DNA of 64,000 bases from Metabacillus endolithicus (GTDB lineage Bacteria; Bacillota; Bacilli; Bacillales; Bacillaceae): contig NZ_CP095550.1 of the NCBI RefSeq assembly GCF_023078335.1, positions 1,116,001 to 1,180,000 of the forward strand, written 5' to 3'. Both the position numbers and the translations under genes were made by a program. The notes under the pieces were generated by a model. The model saw nothing but the letters and a program-made list of their open reading frames with translations. It did no database searches and was not told the DNA's origin. Every line of letters begins with the position of its first letter. Positions within the stretch are counted from its first letter, which is position 1. Positions 52,250 through 60,178 of this stretch are shown piece after piece.

Positions 52250-52819
52250 TTACCATGTGAACCCCGCTGTAACAAGCTCTCTTTTTGTTCTAGCAATCGG
52301 CAGACCAACTACTGAAAAATAATCACCATGTATTTCCTTTACAAGCAATGATCCATACCCTTGAATACCGTATGCACCTGCTTTGTCCATTGGCTCACCT
52401 GTTTGAACATATTCATCAATTTCCTTATCTGTTAAAGAATAAAACGTTACGCTCGTTTTTTCATAAAAGGAATGCACATCATCGTTATTTATAAGACATA
52501 CTCCTGTATACACCTCATGTGTTTTTCCTGAAAGCATTTTAAGCATTTGCACGGCTTCAGCGAAGTCCTTAGGCTTACCTAGCATTTTTCCTTCATAAAC
52601 AACAAGCGTGTCTGATCCAATAACAAAAGCATTTGAAACATTTTCGGCTACACTTTTGGCTTTTTGCTCAGCCAATGATTGAACCATTTCGGCAGGACTG
52701 AGCTTCTCGTCAACAACCTCCTCCACCTCACTGGCGATCACTTCAAAAGGAAGTTGGAGAAGCTCTAGAAGTTCTTTTCTACGGGGAGAAGCTGAAGCTA
52801 AAATGAGGTTTTTTTTCAT
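52250..52819 (-). CDS. maf: Maf-family nucleotide pyrophosphatase
   Basis: A 189-residue house-cleaning enzyme that hydrolyses dTTP, UTP and modified nucleotides; in B. subtilis it also affects septum formation. Motif [10 protein letters not shown] at residue 9, [16 protein letters not shown] in the middle, and [16 protein letters not shown] near the end. AGGATG precedes the ATG. Confidence 0.95.
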   Translation of the reverse strand: MKKNLILASASPRRKELLELLQLPFEVIASEVEEVVDEKLSPAEMVQSLAEQKAKSVAENVSNAFVIGSDTLVVYEGKMLGKPKDFAEAVQMLKMLSGKTHEVYTGVCLINNDDVHSFYEKTSVTFYSLTDKEIDEYVQTGEPMDKAGAYGIQGYGSLLVKEIHGDYFSVVGLPIARTKRELVTAGFTW

Positions 52820-52950
52820 GTCAAAACATCCTTTCTTCGTTTCAGATTAGAAGATACTTCTATATCTTACCAAAGGATTTTTTTAGGACAATTTTGTAAT
52901 ATTAAATTTTAAAGTGTCGAATTTTAGTGATTGCTCAAATGCCAAGTTGT

Positions 52951-52993
52951 AAAAAAAAGACTGATAAAAGAGTAAAAATATCTTTTATCAGTC
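52951..52993 (-). terminator. Terminator after the spoIIB-like gene
   Basis: A perfect 13-bp stem (52959-52971 with 52981-52993), 9-base loop, followed by eight T on the minus strand. Confidence 0.93.
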
Positions 52994-53000
52994 TCTTATT

Positions 53001-54014
53001 CTACGATTGTAAGCTTGCAACAACCTCTAAAATTGCTTGCTGAGCTTCCCAGCCTTTATTAGCTTTAACATTTACAGCAGCTTCTGAGAGCTTGCTAAGT
53101 AAAGACTTTTCAGTGTCGTTCGCAGTTTCAATTTCTTTTAATTGTGACTCAATAGCTGATACTTCATCTTGATTCACACTTTGTCCATTTGTTGCTTGAG
53201 AAGCTAGTGAAGATAAAGTAACAATTGAGCTTACCCACTTATCAGGGGTCTTTGTAGTTGCAATGGAAAGGGATAATTGCTTTCCTCCCCAAAAATCATT
53301 AAATGAGTTCTGTTTATACAGATTGTTTAAGGCTTCTGTTTCGGCTTTCTCTTTCCCAATACCAGCTAAAACAGTGAAAGATCCATCTGTCTCAATCACT
53401 GTAGAAGCCAACCCTTTATTTTTTATAGTAGACGAAACTGTATCTGCTCCCTCTTTCGTTGAAAAGATTCCACCTTGTACAACGTAAAGCTGGAGAGTTG
53501 CTGGAGAGGTTGAAGCTGCTGCTGGCTCCTCTGTATTACCACCCTCGGTTGAATCTGCATCAGGTGTGTCATTTGTGACAACCGTAGGAACAGACGCATC
53601 TGGCATATCTTTATTAGATAAAAAGTTTAATGCAATATAACCAAATCCAACTCCTAGAAAAATAGCCATAAGAATCACTGTGAACATTTGTTTTAAAGGA
53701 AAAGTGGCAAAATTACTTTTGCTTTTTGTTTTTTTCGAATAAACAAAAGGGGTAACTGTTGAATTTGATAAAATTTTCTTTTTCTTAGGAGTCACTACCT
53801 TAGGATCATCTTCAAAAACACTGTCATCTTCATCAGGCAAAAGCCAAGGAAAATCTTCTTCTTCTTTTTTAGCAGAAGCCATTTCTTTTTCAGCCTGCAG
53901 CTTCTCTTCCCATGACGATATTTGATATTCTTCGTTTTTTGATTCTTTTTCTGACACAGGACGATCTTTACCATTTATTTTGATTTTTACTGTGTCTGAG
54001 GTCTGCTTGTCCAT
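53001..54014 (-). CDS. spoIIB: SpoIIB-like SPOR-domain membrane protein
   Basis: A 337-residue bitopic protein. N-terminal cytosolic region is charged (MDKQTSDTVKIKINGKDR onwards, with acidic DEDDSVFEDD), one helix at about 110-130, then a low-complexity linker and a SPOR domain (LYVVQGGIFSTKEGADTVSS, about 185-255) that binds denuded glycan strands at septa. SpoIIB in B. subtilis lies at the same place, upstream of maf, and aids engulfment. Here it is the gene after pilO. ATG 54014 has GGTGGTAGG ahead. Confidence 0.8.
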   Translation of the reverse strand: MDKQTSDTVKIKINGKDRPVSEKESKNEEYQISSWEEKLQAEKEMASAKKEEEDFPWLLPDEDDSVFEDDPKVVTPKKKKILSNSTVTPFVYSKKTKSKSNFATFPLKQMFTVILMAIFLGVGFGYIALNFLSNKDMPDASVPTVVTNDTPDADSTEGGNTEEPAAASTSPATLQLYVVQGGIFSTKEGADTVSSTIKNKGLASTVIETDGSFTVLAGIGKEKAETEALNNLYKQNSFNDFWGGKQLSLSIATTKTPDKWVSSIVTLSSLASQATNGQSVNQDEVSAIESQLKEIETANDTEKSLLSKLSEAAVNVKANKGWEAQQAILEVVASLQS

Positions 54015-54138
54015 ATGCCTACCACCCTTCTTTGAAAACACGACCACTCATAATGATCTAATGCTAACAGAAGGATAAAAAAAGAACAAGACATTTGTCG
54101 TCTCATCCTTAATTTTTTTCGTCATTTTTTTTAACAGG

Positions 54139-54918
54139 CTATGATCGATCTTCGTCTTCTTCTTCAATCGCATTTGTAAAAGGATTTTGTTTATCACTTG
54201 GCTCAGGCGTAAAAATTGGTGGTAGCTGTTCTCGTAACTCTTCCAAACTAGGTAAATAAAACGTCGAAATCACAACATTGTATTCATAATCTGTTTCTTC
54301 ACTATCTTCAAGCAGATGAACGAATTCAGGATTTCCTTCTACTGAAACAGATTCAATTTGTGTAATTCTTCTCGAGTTTTCTAGAACACCTATAAAATCT
54401 TCTAATTCATAATAGCTCGGAGATGTTACGGTTAACTCAACCGTTAATTTTTCTAATCCTTCCGGCATAGGCTCAGTTTTTACTTCTTTGGATGTTACTT
54501 CAGAATTTTCTTTTTCTGCATCAGGATCTAATTTTTCTTCATAAGCTTCGACAAGCTCATCGCCTTCTTCTTCAGCAGTAACCTCTTCACCTTCTTGAAA
54601 AGTTAATGACGTAATCATACTGTTAGAAATTGTCTCCGCTTTTTCTAAGTCTAGAAGAAATTGCTCTTCAAAAGGACTAACAGGAAGAATTTTTTGTAAT
54701 TCTACTGCAGAAAGCATTGCTTCATTACTACTTGAACCTGTACTAGCCTTTTGCAAAGTTTGAATAAGTGTATTCTCCGTTTCAATTTGACTTTGCAGAC
54801 TGTCTATTTGTTGAGTTTTTGGTTTTATTAATAGTAAATAAGAAAAATAAACAACAAGAGAAGATAGAACAAGTGTAAGGACGATGATTATTGTATGTTT
54901 TTTTCTCCATTCAATCAT
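54139..54918 (-). CDS. pilO: PilO-like type IV pilus alignment protein
   Basis: A 259-residue bitopic membrane protein: helix at about 10-32, coiled coil at about 37-65, then a ferredoxin-like domain (LTVELTVTSPSYYELEDFIGVLENS). Between them lies an acidic Glu-rich insert at about 108-150. PilO pairs with PilN in the membrane; the match is by topology and neighbours. Its start overlaps the end of pilN by 4 bases. Confidence 0.75.
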   Translation of the reverse strand: MIEWRKKHTIIIVLTLVLSSLVVYFSYLLLIKPKTQQIDSLQSQIETENTLIQTLQKASTGSSSNEAMLSAVELQKILPVSPFEEQFLLDLEKAETISNSMITSLTFQEGEEVTAEEEGDELVEAYEEKLDPDAEKENSEVTSKEVKTEPMPEGLEKLTVELTVTSPSYYELEDFIGVLENSRRITQIESVSVEGNPEFVHLLEDSEETDYEYNVVISTFYLPSLEELREQLPPIFTPEPSDKQNPFTNAIEEEDEDRS

Positions 54919-55498
54919 TCTTCACTGTCCTCCTCTTTAAAAGCCTTTAGGGCAGCTCTGTCAATAAGCAGTTTATACCCGGCTAGATATCGCGGAACAG
55001 AATCTTCTGCTGCTACATCAATTGGTACTGTTTCTACTGTTAGTAATTTCACTTCTTCCAATAAGTCAGATTCTTTAAGTCTTTTTAAATAATAGGCCGT
55101 TTCACTAGATGACTCAAACTGAACAATCAATTCTAGTGAAGAGCTATCCAAGTAATCCATTTGATAGAAATATCCCTTTTCAGGTAGCTGTTTTGTTAGT
55201 TCATTTAATAAAGGAACAAAATCTACTGGATATTCTTCAGACCATTGAATAGCCTTTTCCAAATCTGATACGGCATCGGAATCAGTACTTTGACTTGCTT
55301 GCTGCTGCAGAACAGTTGTCTGCTGCTGAGCTGTATCATATTCTTGTTCTAATTGAGCTATTTGTTCATTTTTTTGTTCAGTAATGAAAAAATAGTCAAC
55401 GTTGCACCAAGTAAGATGATTGCCACAATTAAAATAAAGAAGATGTTGGTGTAGTTTCGTTGCTGTTTTTGTGGGAGTAAATTAATTTCCGCTAACAT
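54915..55498 (-). CDS. pilN: PilN-like type IV pilus assembly protein, one frameshift
   Basis: N-terminus MLAEINLLPQKQQRNYTN is the PilN signature (INLLP) that binds PilM, followed by a helix at about 20-40. The frame then breaks at the six-base A-run 55387-55392; one added base joins it to the second frame (ITEQKNEQIAQLEQEY, coiled coil, then the ferredoxin-like domain DFVPLLNELTKQLPEKGYFYQM). Corrected length is 194 residues. The start ATG lies 7 bases after pilM ends, with AGAGGTG inside the pilM end. Confidence 0.82.
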
Positions 55499-55504
55499 GA
55501 TGAT

Positions 55505-56500
55505 TTACACCTCTTTTAATGCTAATCCAAGCACAGTATGAAACTTAGCGGGAACAGCTATGTTTTTATGTGTGTATACACGATCTTTGAAAAGAGTAAT
55601 AGTAATGGATGTTCCCAGTTCTTTTAAATCTTTCTGTAATTCATGTATATACGGGTTATCACCTAATAATTCAATATGTGATATTTGGTGGTCTCCTTGA
55701 TGAAGACTAAAACGATAGAAATTGATGATTTTTTCAATTTCTTTCACTACATCCCGAAATTGAAGAGCAAGCTCTTCAGGTTCTTTACATTCATATTGAT
55801 AGTATAATTGCGTTTCCGGCTCAAGTTTGTACGACCATTTTTTCAACATTCCCTCTAACGGTAAATGACGTGTAAAAATCGGCTTACAATCTTCAAAAAT
55901 ACTAAAGTTTACCGAGTCAAGTTTTACTTCCACTAGCAATGTGTTATCTTTACTTTTCACATGCTGTTTGTTATAAAGCAATCTGTAGTTAGAAAGTGCC
56001 GATAAATCTGCAGCAGTTGCTTCTAGCTTCAAATCATCAAGTAGCTCTGTGTATTGCTTAATCATAGCCTCTGGTGCTGCAAACAGAAGAATTTCCTTTT
56101 CAGTCTCAGTTTCTTGCAAAGGCACAAAGTCAAATACAGGCTCTTCAAATGGAAGATGAATGTTGTTTCCAAGCTCTAAATAAAGATAACCCTTGATTTC
56201 ATCATCCTTCAAATCTGCCGGCACCTTAACTTTACGTACACTGACGAAAGCATCAGGAGTAATAAATCGTACCTGTTTGCGTTTTATTCCCCATTCACTC
56301 ATACACTGATCCAAAATCATCGCAAGCTTATCAGCATCCTTAATCTGCCCGTCAACAACAATTCCTTCAGGTAAATACGTTTCAACAAAATGGTTCACTA
56401 CAAGTGGATCTATGCTTTTAAGTTCAAGCAATTGAATGGAGTAATTTGTTATATATAAGTTAATAGAATGTTTATTTTGTCTAAATAAAGGAAGAGCCAT
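55505..56500 (-). CDS. pilM: PilM-like actin-fold pilus assembly protein
   Basis: A 331-residue cytoplasmic protein of the FtsA/PilM fold that links PilN to the motor. Segments MALPLFRQNKHSINLYITNYSI, QVRFITPDAFVSVRKVKVP and FEEPVFDFVPL are as in Gram-positive PilM proteins; the chain ends with IAVPAKFHTVLGLALKEV. The ATP loops are weakly conserved. Follows the prepilin peptidase gene. Confidence 0.82.
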   Translation of the reverse strand: MALPLFRQNKHSINLYITNYSIQLLELKSIDPLVVNHFVETYLPEGIVVDGQIKDADKLAMILDQCMSEWGIKRKQVRFITPDAFVSVRKVKVPADLKDDEIKGYLYLELGNNIHLPFEEPVFDFVPLQETETEKEILLFAAPEAMIKQYTELLDDLKLEATAADLSALSNYRLLYNKQHVKSKDNTLLVEVKLDSVNFSIFEDCKPIFTRHLPLEGMLKKWSYKLEPETQLYYQYECKEPEELALQFRDVVKEIEKIINFYRFSLHQGDHQISHIELLGDNPYIHELQKDLKELGTSITITLFKDRVYTHKNIAVPAKFHTVLGLALKEV

Positions 56501-56515
56501 TATAAAAACCCCTTC

Positions 56516-57286
56516 TTAATATAAGTAAGAAAAGAATGTAAGCATGTATAGCGAGATAAGTTCAGAACCAAAGAAATATGCCACCAAAGCACCGATAACT
56601 AGAAATGGACCAAAAGGGAATGGTTTGCCCTTTTTCACACTACCTGTCAGCATTCCAGCTACTCCTACTATGGTACCAACTAATGTGGCGATAAAAAAGG
56701 TTAGGAGCACAAGTTTCCAGCCAAGCACAACACCAAAAACAGCTAAAAGCTTCATATCTCCGCCACCCATACCTCCTCGACTGACCAAAATAATAACGAG
56801 AGGTACAAGAATCCCCACAATTAGACCCGCGATTGGATCCCACCATGGTTCAGTACGTATGAACATTCTTTCAATAAAAAATAAAACAAGAAAAAACAAA
56901 TTCACCTTATCAGGAATAATCATATATTTCAAATCTGATACGGTAACAATCGTGCAAAGTGAAATAAGTGACCATGCTATAATCAATTCTTTTGACCATC
57001 CCACCAAAAGCGGTGAAATCGTAAAAAGAATCGCTGTTAGTAGTTCCATTGATGGATATAATGGTGAAATAGAAGTTTTGCAGTTTTTGCATTTGCCCAT
57101 TTGGAGTACGTATGACAGTATTGGGATTAGTTCGCTTGGTGATAGTTTTTTGTCACATACAGGGCAGGCTGAGCTTGGGTATGCGATGGATTTTTTTAGT
57201 GGGACACGGAGTCCGACTACATTGAAAAAGGAGCCTAGTGTTGCGCCTAGTATGAAGATGTAGGTGTGTAAGGTAATTATTAACAT
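56516..57286 (-). CDS. pilD: Prepilin peptidase (PilD/ComC type)
   Basis: An aspartyl membrane protease of 256 residues that cuts and N-methylates prepilins. The N-terminal half has the four-cysteine zinc site (CPVCDKKL, CKNCKTSI near residues 42-70); the catalytic aspartates are in SDLKYMIIPD and GMGGGDMKLL. About seven or eight helices. B. subtilis has its ComC at this exact locus, so this enzyme may serve both the pilus and the competence pseudopilus. ATG 57286 has GAGGGG ahead. Confidence 0.92.
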   Translation of the reverse strand: MLIITLHTYIFILGATLGSFFNVVGLRVPLKKSIAYPSSACPVCDKKLSPSELIPILSYVLQMGKCKNCKTSISPLYPSMELLTAILFTISPLLVGWSKELIIAWSLISLCTIVTVSDLKYMIIPDKVNLFFLVLFFIERMFIRTEPWWDPIAGLIVGILVPLVIILVSRGGMGGGDMKLLAVFGVVLGWKLVLLTFFIATLVGTIVGVAGMLTGSVKKGKPFPFGPFLVIGALVAYFFGSELISLYMLTFFSYLY

Positions 57287-57321
57287 AACTGCGCCCCTCA
57301 TCAAATAAATAAGAATACCAA

Positions 57322-57345
57322 GAAAGTCCCCAAACGAGGACTTTC
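57322..57345 (-). repeat. Stem-loop between pilin gene and prepilin peptidase gene
   Basis: An exact 8-bp inverted repeat GAAAGTCC/GGACTTTC (57322-57329 with 57338-57345) with an 8-base loop, in the gap after the pilin gene. No T-run follows, so it is more likely an mRNA-stabilising or partial attenuation hairpin than a terminator. Confidence 0.55.
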
Positions 57346-57368
57346 AATGTAATAAACGATACCATGGA

Positions 57369-57827
57369 TTATGGATTTTTAATATTAGTTCTTGCAAGCG
57401 CACTAGTTTCTGTTTTTCCGTCCAGGTACTCTACTGCGTTTTCTGTTGCATTGCTCTTTAGAATTACAAAGTATTGATAATTATTTCCACTTCTTTGAAC
57501 TTTAACCTGAGTAGCATCATCACCATAGTTTGAACCATCGCCACTTGGGTTTTGAATATTCTCAATATGCCCCTTTGAAATTAATTCGCTAAGTTTTACC
57601 GTTTTTGAATCTCCATCAGCAATTTTTACATTTTCAGTTGTTACGTATAATCTCGCTGCATTTGAAATCTGTTCCGCATTCGCTATATGGGCATCGATTC
57701 TAGAATTATTGATTAATCCACCAATCGCCGGAATCGCAATCGCAGCAATAATCCCTAAGATTACAACTACTGCTAATAGCTCGATTAACGTCAATCCGCG
57801 CTCATTTTTCATAAGTTTTTTTAACAT
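57369..57827 (-). CDS. pilA: Type IV pilin (PilA/PilE-like)
   Basis: A 152-residue major-pilin candidate. The class III signal peptide ends KNERG at residue 11, cut before Leu12, which leaves Glu at position 5 of the mature chain (LTLIE). The hydrophobic helix LLAVVVILGIIAAIAIP follows. The head has NAARLYVTTENVKI and few cysteines (none visible), so no disulfide loop. AGGAGGAAAA precedes the ATG. It lies between pilC and the prepilin peptidase gene with its own candidate promoter. Confidence 0.88.
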   Translation of the reverse strand: MLKKLMKNERGLTLIELLAVVVILGIIAAIAIPAIGGLINNSRIDAHIANAEQISNAARLYVTTENVKIADGDSKTVKLSELISKGHIENIQNPSGDGSNYGDDATQVKVQRSGNNYQYFVILKSNATENAVEYLDGKTETSALARTNIKNP

Positions 57828-57874
57828 TTCTTTTCCTCCTAAAAGCTTAGTTCTAATTCCCTAAATCTATGTTA

Positions 57875-57902
57875 ATTATACATCAATAGTTTAGGTAGTG
57901 AA
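57875..57902 (-). promoter_or_regulatory. Candidate promoter of the pilin gene
   Basis: Minus strand -10 TATAAT (57875-57880), 16-base spacer, -35 TTCACT (57897-57902), in the 93-bp gap between pilC and the pilin gene. It would allow the pilin to be made in excess of the machinery. Confidence 0.4.
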
Positions 57903-57920
57903 TATAAAAATATTGTAAAT

Positions 57921-59129
57921 TTACATCTGCACATGGTTAAATATGTCAAACATTGGAACAATAATAGCTATGACAATCGTACCAACTATTCCTGCTAATA
58001 GAACGATCATTAACGGCTCAATTAGTGACTTTAGTCGATCTGTACTATTTTCTACTTCTTCTTCATAAAAGTCCGCGACTTTTCCAAGCATTTCATCTAG
58101 TGAACCAGTTTCTTCTCCAATGGCGATCATTTGAGTAACAAGTGGTGGAAATGCCCAGTGCTTTTTCATTGGTTCAGTTAATGACAAACCATTTTCCAAG
58201 GAAACACGAGAATTGGCAATCACCTTTGCCACGACTTCGTTTTCAACGATTTTCTCAACAATGGCTAAAGACTGAAGAATCGGCACAGAGCTTGAAAATA
58301 ACGAACTGAGTGTTCTTGTCATTCTTGCTAATACAGCTTTTTGAATCATGCTTCCAAAAATCGGCATACGAAGGGCAACAACATCTAAATAATACTTTGT
58401 CTGCTTATTTTTACGTAACACATAAAAAGTAGAAAAAACAGCAACAAAAAACAGGATAACAATATACCAATACTCTTGCATAAAAATACTAGAGTTTAAG
58501 ACAAACAATGTGATAGCTGGTAACTGTGCTCCAAATCCTTCAAACATCGAAACAAAGGTAGGAACAACAGAAACTAGCAAAAAGATTACAACAACAACAG
58601 CAACAATCGCAACCGCCATTGGATAGGCCAAAGCAGATTGAATCTTTTGCTTTGTTCGATGCTGTTTTTCATATTGAATAGCAAGCCTGTCCAGTGTTTC
58701 TTCCATACTACCGCTTGCTTCACCTGCTTTAATCATATTCACAAACATCGAAGAAAAGATCCGTTTATGCTTTGCTGCTGCAACAGATAAGGCTTGTCCC
58801 GATTTTAAATCATCCTCCATTTGCTCTAATGCTTTTCGTAACGGCTTACTGCTAGTTTGCTTAGCTAAGATATTTGTTGCATCAACTATTGTCACACCAG
58901 CTCGTAACAACGTAGAAAATTGCCTAAGATAAACAACAAATTCCTGAAGCTTAACAGGATTACCAATCGCTATATCCTTTGTTAGCAGTGTTTCTGGAAT
59001 TTCTTCAATATTTGTAATTCTTATTCCTAGTTCACTCAGTTTCAGAACAGCTTCTCGCTTAGAATTAGCAGTAACTTTTCCAGACTTTTTACCTGAACGG
59101 TCACGACCTTCGTATTTAAACTTTGCCAT
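57921..59129 (-). CDS. pilC: PilC inner-membrane platform protein
   Basis: A 402-residue GspF-family membrane protein at the base of the pilus. Two repeats of the GspF domain, each with helices after SGQALSVAAAKH and VEKIVENEVV; three main helices (about 165-185, 215-235 and 373-395). The N-terminus MAKFKYEGRDRSGKKSGKV is the family start. It shares one base with the pilT stop. Confidence 0.92.
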   Translation of the reverse strand: MAKFKYEGRDRSGKKSGKVTANSKREAVLKLSELGIRITNIEEIPETLLTKDIAIGNPVKLQEFVVYLRQFSTLLRAGVTIVDATNILAKQTSSKPLRKALEQMEDDLKSGQALSVAAAKHKRIFSSMFVNMIKAGEASGSMEETLDRLAIQYEKQHRTKQKIQSALAYPMAVAIVAVVVVIFLLVSVVPTFVSMFEGFGAQLPAITLFVLNSSIFMQEYWYIVILFFVAVFSTFYVLRKNKQTKYYLDVVALRMPIFGSMIQKAVLARMTRTLSSLFSSSVPILQSLAIVEKIVENEVVAKVIANSRVSLENGLSLTEPMKKHWAFPPLVTQMIAIGEETGSLDEMLGKVADFYEEEVENSTDRLKSLIEPLMIVLLAGIVGTIVIAIIVPMFDIFNHVQM

Positions 59130-60178
59130 TAGTCTGTCGTCCCTTGTTTGTATGGTAAGGCTGCTTCAGAAGAAATAACGCCTGCTTTTACATACTCTGA
59201 AAGAGAGCTTTCAAAGGTTTGCATTCCTTGTGCCCTACTTGTTTGAATCACGCTCGGAATTTGGTATGTTTTTTCATTACGTATTAAGCTGGCAACTGCC
59301 GAATTATTCAATAGGATTTCTGTAACAGCACGGCGCCCTGATTTATCAACCGTAGGGAAAAGTCTTTGTGAAATAACCCCAATTAACACCGAAGCTAGCT
59401 GAAGTCGAATTTGTGGCTGCTGATTAGCCGGAAACACATCAATAATCCGATCAACCGTTGATGCAGCAGACGACGTGTGAAGAGTTCCTAGAACAAGGTG
59501 CCCTGTTTCGGCTGCCGTTATCGCTGTGTGAATCGTTTCTAAATCACGAAGCTCTCCAACTAAGATTACATCCGGATCTTGTCTTAGTGCTGCTTTTAAT
59601 CCTGATGCAAAGCTACCTGTATCAAAACCAACTTCACGTTGATCAACAATGCATTTTTGATGTTTATGCAAATATTCAATCGGATCCTCAAGTGTAATAA
59701 CATGGCGCTTCATCGTTTGATTCATAAAGGAAATCATCGACGCAAGTGTTGTTGATTTTCCACTGCCGGTTGGGCCAGTTACTAAGATAAGTCCATGAGG
59801 CTTTTCCACAATTGATTTTAAAATCGATGGCAACTGTAAATCGTCTATTGATGGAATATTTCTTGGAACAATTCGTACAGCTAAGGAAATACAAGAACGC
59901 TGGCGAAACGCATTAACACGAAAGCGAGATACACCCGGTATTCCGTAAGAAAAATCAAGCTCTCCTTTTTCTTCAAACAATGACCATTTTGCTGAAGAAA
60001 TCATTGCCTTTGCCATTTCTTCTGTATCAGCAGGCATTAACATGTTTTCGCCAATTCGAACTAACTCGCCATTAATTCTCATAACAGGAGGTACACCAAC
60101 TGACAAATGAATGTCTGAAGCTTGCTTTTCAAAAGCAAGCTTTAATATAGAGTCAATTTTTGCTTTCAATGTTTTCAC
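59129..60178 (-). CDS. pilT: PilT pilus retraction ATPase
   Basis: A 349-residue hexameric motor that disassembles the pilus. Walker A GPTGSGKSTTLASMI near residue 132, Asp box TLEDPIEYLH, Walker B VILVGELRDLETI, His box HLVLGTLHTSSAAS. There is no MshEN domain and no zinc site, as expected for PilT versus PilB. It starts one base after pilB ends. Confidence 0.93.
   Translation of the reverse strand: MKTLKAKIDSILKLAFEKQASDIHLSVGVPPVMRINGELVRIGENMLMPADTEEMAKAMISSAKWSLFEEKGELDFSYGIPGVSRFRVNAFRQRSCISLAVRIVPRNIPSIDDLQLPSILKSIVEKPHGLILVTGPTGSGKSTTLASMISFMNQTMKRHVITLEDPIEYLHKHQKCIVDQREVGFDTGSFASGLKAALRQDPDVILVGELRDLETIHTAITAAETGHLVLGTLHTSSAASTVDRIIDVFPANQQPQIRLQLASVLIGVISQRLFPTVDKSGRRAVTEILLNNSAVASLIRNEKTYQIPSVIQTSRAQGMQTFESSLSEYVKAGVISSEAALPYKQGTTD

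Noticed and set aside
56544..57263. 239-codon plus-strand frame opposite the prepilin peptidase gene
   Set aside because: Its complement codes the CxxC and GMGGGD motifs of the peptidase in one consistent frame; the antisense product has no signature and no ribosome site.
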